DNA from: Betaproteobacteria bacterium
GTDB lineage: Bacteria > Pseudomonadota > Gammaproteobacteria > Burkholderiales > Casimicrobiaceae
Length of the DNA stretch: 64,000 nt
Reading direction: 5' to 3'
NCBI GenBank assembly: GCA_016861105.1
Contig: BOKS01000005.1
Coordinates: forward strand, 186,001-250,000
Position numbers and translations under genes: made by a program. Shown here in pieces: positions 62,674-64,000 of the stretch; the stretch's first letter is position 1; every line of letters starts with the position of its first letter. A model generated the notes under the pieces. That model worked only from the letters and a program-made list of their open reading frames with translations. It made no database searches and was not told the origin of the DNA.

Positions 62674-63450
62674 CTAGGCGGACGCGCGCCTCGCGGCGCG
62701 CACGCCTCGCGTCTCGAACGTCGCGGCGAGCGCGGCGTGGTCGGACAGCCGGCCCGCGGGGAAGGCGCAGTGGACGTGCGCCTCGCGCACCTCGAGCCCG
62801 CGCGCGTAGATGCGGTCGAGGCGGAACAGGGGCATCACCGAGGGGAACGTGCGGGCCGGCCGCCCGGTGACCGCCTCGAAGACCTCGACGACGCCGAGCT
62901 GGTCGCAGAGCGTGCGGTTGGCACGGTGCCGCCAGTCGTTGAAGTCGCCGGCGATCAGCAGCGGCGCGTCGTCGGGGACCGTGGCGCGGATGCGCTCGCA
63001 CAGCGCCCGCACCTGCCACTCGCGGCCGCGCTCGAACAGGCCCAGGTGCACGTTGAGGCAGTGCAGCTCGGGCTCGCCCTTCCCCAGCCCCACGACGCAG
63101 TGCAGCAGGCCGCGCGACTCGAACGGATGCGCCGAGATGTCCTCGTTGTCCTGCGCGACGATCGGGAACCGCGACAGCAGTGCGTTGCCGTGGTGCCCGT
63201 CGCGGTAGACGGCATTCTTGCCGTAGGCGAGCTCGGTCCAGCGCTCGCCGGCGATGTACTCGTGCTGCGGCTTGCGCGGCCAGTCGGTGAAGCGGCCCGC
63301 GTGGCGCTCGTGCACGCCGACGACCTCCTGCAGGAACACGAGGTCCGCGTCGAGCCCTTCCAGCCGCTGGCGCAGGTCGTGGATCACGACCCTCCGGTTG
63401 AAGTGCGAGAAGCCCTTGTGGATGTTGTAGGTGGCGACGGTGAGGCGCAC
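62674..63450 (-). CDS. Endonuclease/exonuclease/phosphatase family protein
   Basis: 258 residues from GTG 63450. The EEP fold is shown by LTVATYNIHKGF at the N-terminus, LVFLQEV (metal Glu), a GNALLSRFPI block, LLIAGDFNDW (catalytic Asp-x-Asn) and the terminal SDHAAL (Asp-His pair). Such proteins cleave phosphodiesters in DNA, RNA or lipids; ClsB-type genes often adjoin an EEP gene, as here. Its stop codon abuts the inverted-repeat element. An upstream open frame is rejected because it lacks protein-like features. Confidence 0.85.
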   Translation of the reverse strand: MRLTVATYNIHKGFSHFNRRVVIHDLRQRLEGLDADLVFLQEVVGVHERHAGRFTDWPRKPQHEYIAGERWTELAYGKNAVYRDGHHGNALLSRFPIVAQDNEDISAHPFESRGLLHCVVGLGKGEPELHCLNVHLGLFERGREWQVRALCERIRATVPDDAPLLIAGDFNDWRHRANRTLCDQLGVVEVFEAVTGRPARTFPSVMPLFRLDRIYARGLEVREAHVHCAFPAGRLSDHAALAATFETRGVRAARRASA

Positions 63451-63532
63451 GGCGTCCTGGGTCGGGTGGCTGCGGCGACCCCGTATGGTAGCGAAACGCG
63501 GCGCGCGCACGCGTCGGCGCACGCCGCGCCCG

Positions 63533-64000
63533 TCAGCCGGCGCGCGCCGCTCCTGCCGGCATGTCGCTCCCCGCGAGGTGGCGCAGCTCGCGCAGCGCGA
63601 CCGAGAGCATCGCGAGGTCGGGGGTGGCGGCGGCGCGCACCTCCTCCAGCACGCGGGCGGCGCGGTCGCGCGGCACCCGGCTCCCCGCTTCCCACGCCTC
63701 GATGCGCGCGGCCGCCGACCCGGTGCCGCCACGCGCAAGGACCTCGCGCGTGAGGGCACGCTGCAGCCCGGCCACGTCGTCGCGCAGCGCGTTGCGGGCG
63801 AGCGCGCTCCAGTGGCCCTGCGCGGGCAGCGCGCCGGTGCGCTGCGCCAGCCAGTCGAGCCCGAGACGGTGGCCGAGCAGGAAGTACACGCCCGCGACCT
63901 CGTCGACGTCCCGGTCCTGCGCGAGCGCCACCTCGACGACGTCGAGCGCCCCGCCCAGTGCGTCGAGCGCCGCGGCGCGGCGCGCGAGGTCCCCGGGAAC
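63533..64000 (-). CDS. NAD-specific glutamate dehydrogenase, C-terminal part (truncated by window)
   Basis: The last 155 residues of a protein whose 5' part lies beyond the window end. LARRAAALDALGGALDVVEVALAQDRDVDEVAGVYFLLG followed by LGLDWL and HWSALARNALRDDVAGLQRALTREVL matches the C-terminal region of the about 1600-residue bacterial NAD-glutamate dehydrogenase, which deaminates glutamate to 2-oxoglutarate. The tail ends in Ala/Gly-rich sequence. The assignment rests on this end only. It is separated by 83 bases from the endonuclease-family gene on the same strand. Confidence 0.75.
   Translation of the reverse strand, partial: VPGDLARRAAALDALGGALDVVEVALAQDRDVDEVAGVYFLLGHRLGLDWLAQRTGALPAQGHWSALARNALRDDVAGLQRALTREVLARGGTGSAAARIEAWEAGSRVPRDRAARVLEEVRAAATPDLAMLSVALRELRHLAGSDMPAGAARAG

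Overview
The window is a contiguous stretch of very GC-rich chromosomal DNA, roughly 70% GC by eye. Gene content and order point to a betaproteobacterium of Burkholderiales type: folA next to tRNA-Leu, a 3-hydroxybutyrate oligomer hydrolase, an hrcA-hemH-grpE-dnaK-dnaJ block divergent from nadK-recN, a DUF4212/VC_2705 acetate-type symporter pair, a DUF1302-DUF1329-YCF48-RND cluster, and a large NAD-glutamate dehydrogenase. The genus cannot be fixed from the sequence alone. No transposase, phage gene, CRISPR array or rRNA was seen, so this reads as core genome with a few accessory loci.

Layout. 1-3000: folA, tRNA-Leu(CAA) and a secreted PHB-oligomer hydrolase. 3161-10030: a terminal oxidase locus with subunit II carrying two haem-c domains, subunit I, two different subunit-III-like genes, subunit IV, then a small membrane protein and haem O synthase (ctaB) on the other strand. 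10455-16348: a small membrane protein, an FAD oxidoreductase, and three envelope-glycan-type membrane proteins (GT-C glycosyltransferase, acyltransferase 3, DUF6056-like). 16408-22794: queA-tgt-yajC-secD-secF-dedA, with an exact-period 75-bp duplication at the secF start. 22834-32523 (minus strand): purB, a large secreted Ig-repeat protein, a sodium:solute symporter with its small subunit, a TPR/membrane gene pair and acetyl-CoA synthetase. 32970-39767: an envelope cluster (DUF1302, DUF1329, YCF48-like, RND/MMPL). 39840-48254: a UPF0114 protein, class I fumarase, a periplasmic binding protein overlapping a GGDEF-EAL sensor, a MobA-like nucleotidyltransferase, a LivK-like binding protein and a methyltransferase. 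48273-57917: the heat-shock block (dnaJ, dnaK, grpE, hemH, hrcA), then divergent nadK, recN and an NAD(P)-binding protein. 57953-64000 (minus strand): a penicillin-binding peptidase, an Atm1-type ABC exporter, a ClsB-like phospholipase D, a structured intergenic element, an endonuclease/phosphatase-family protein and the 3' end of NAD-glutamate dehydrogenase.

How it works together. Acetate uptake (symporter pair) and activation (acs), PHB-oligomer hydrolysis and fumarase fit an aerobe living on short organic acids and storage polymer, respiring through the haem-copper oxidase. The most system-like accessory finding is the overlapping pair at 42281-45596. An orphan ABC-type periplasmic binding protein is translationally coupled to a membrane GGDEF-EAL protein whose catalytic and I-site motifs look intact. 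It resembles the NspS/MbaA logic but uses a different binding-protein family. Other items worth a second look are the 75-bp tandem repeat reproducing the secF start, a large inverted-repeat element at 62544-62645, a 19-bp-spacer promoter with a dyad upstream of the PHB-oligomer hydrolase, a 9-4-9 inverted repeat upstream of the secreted Ig-repeat protein, a sigma-32-type promoter before grpE, and several promoters placed so close to start codons that leaderless transcripts are likely.
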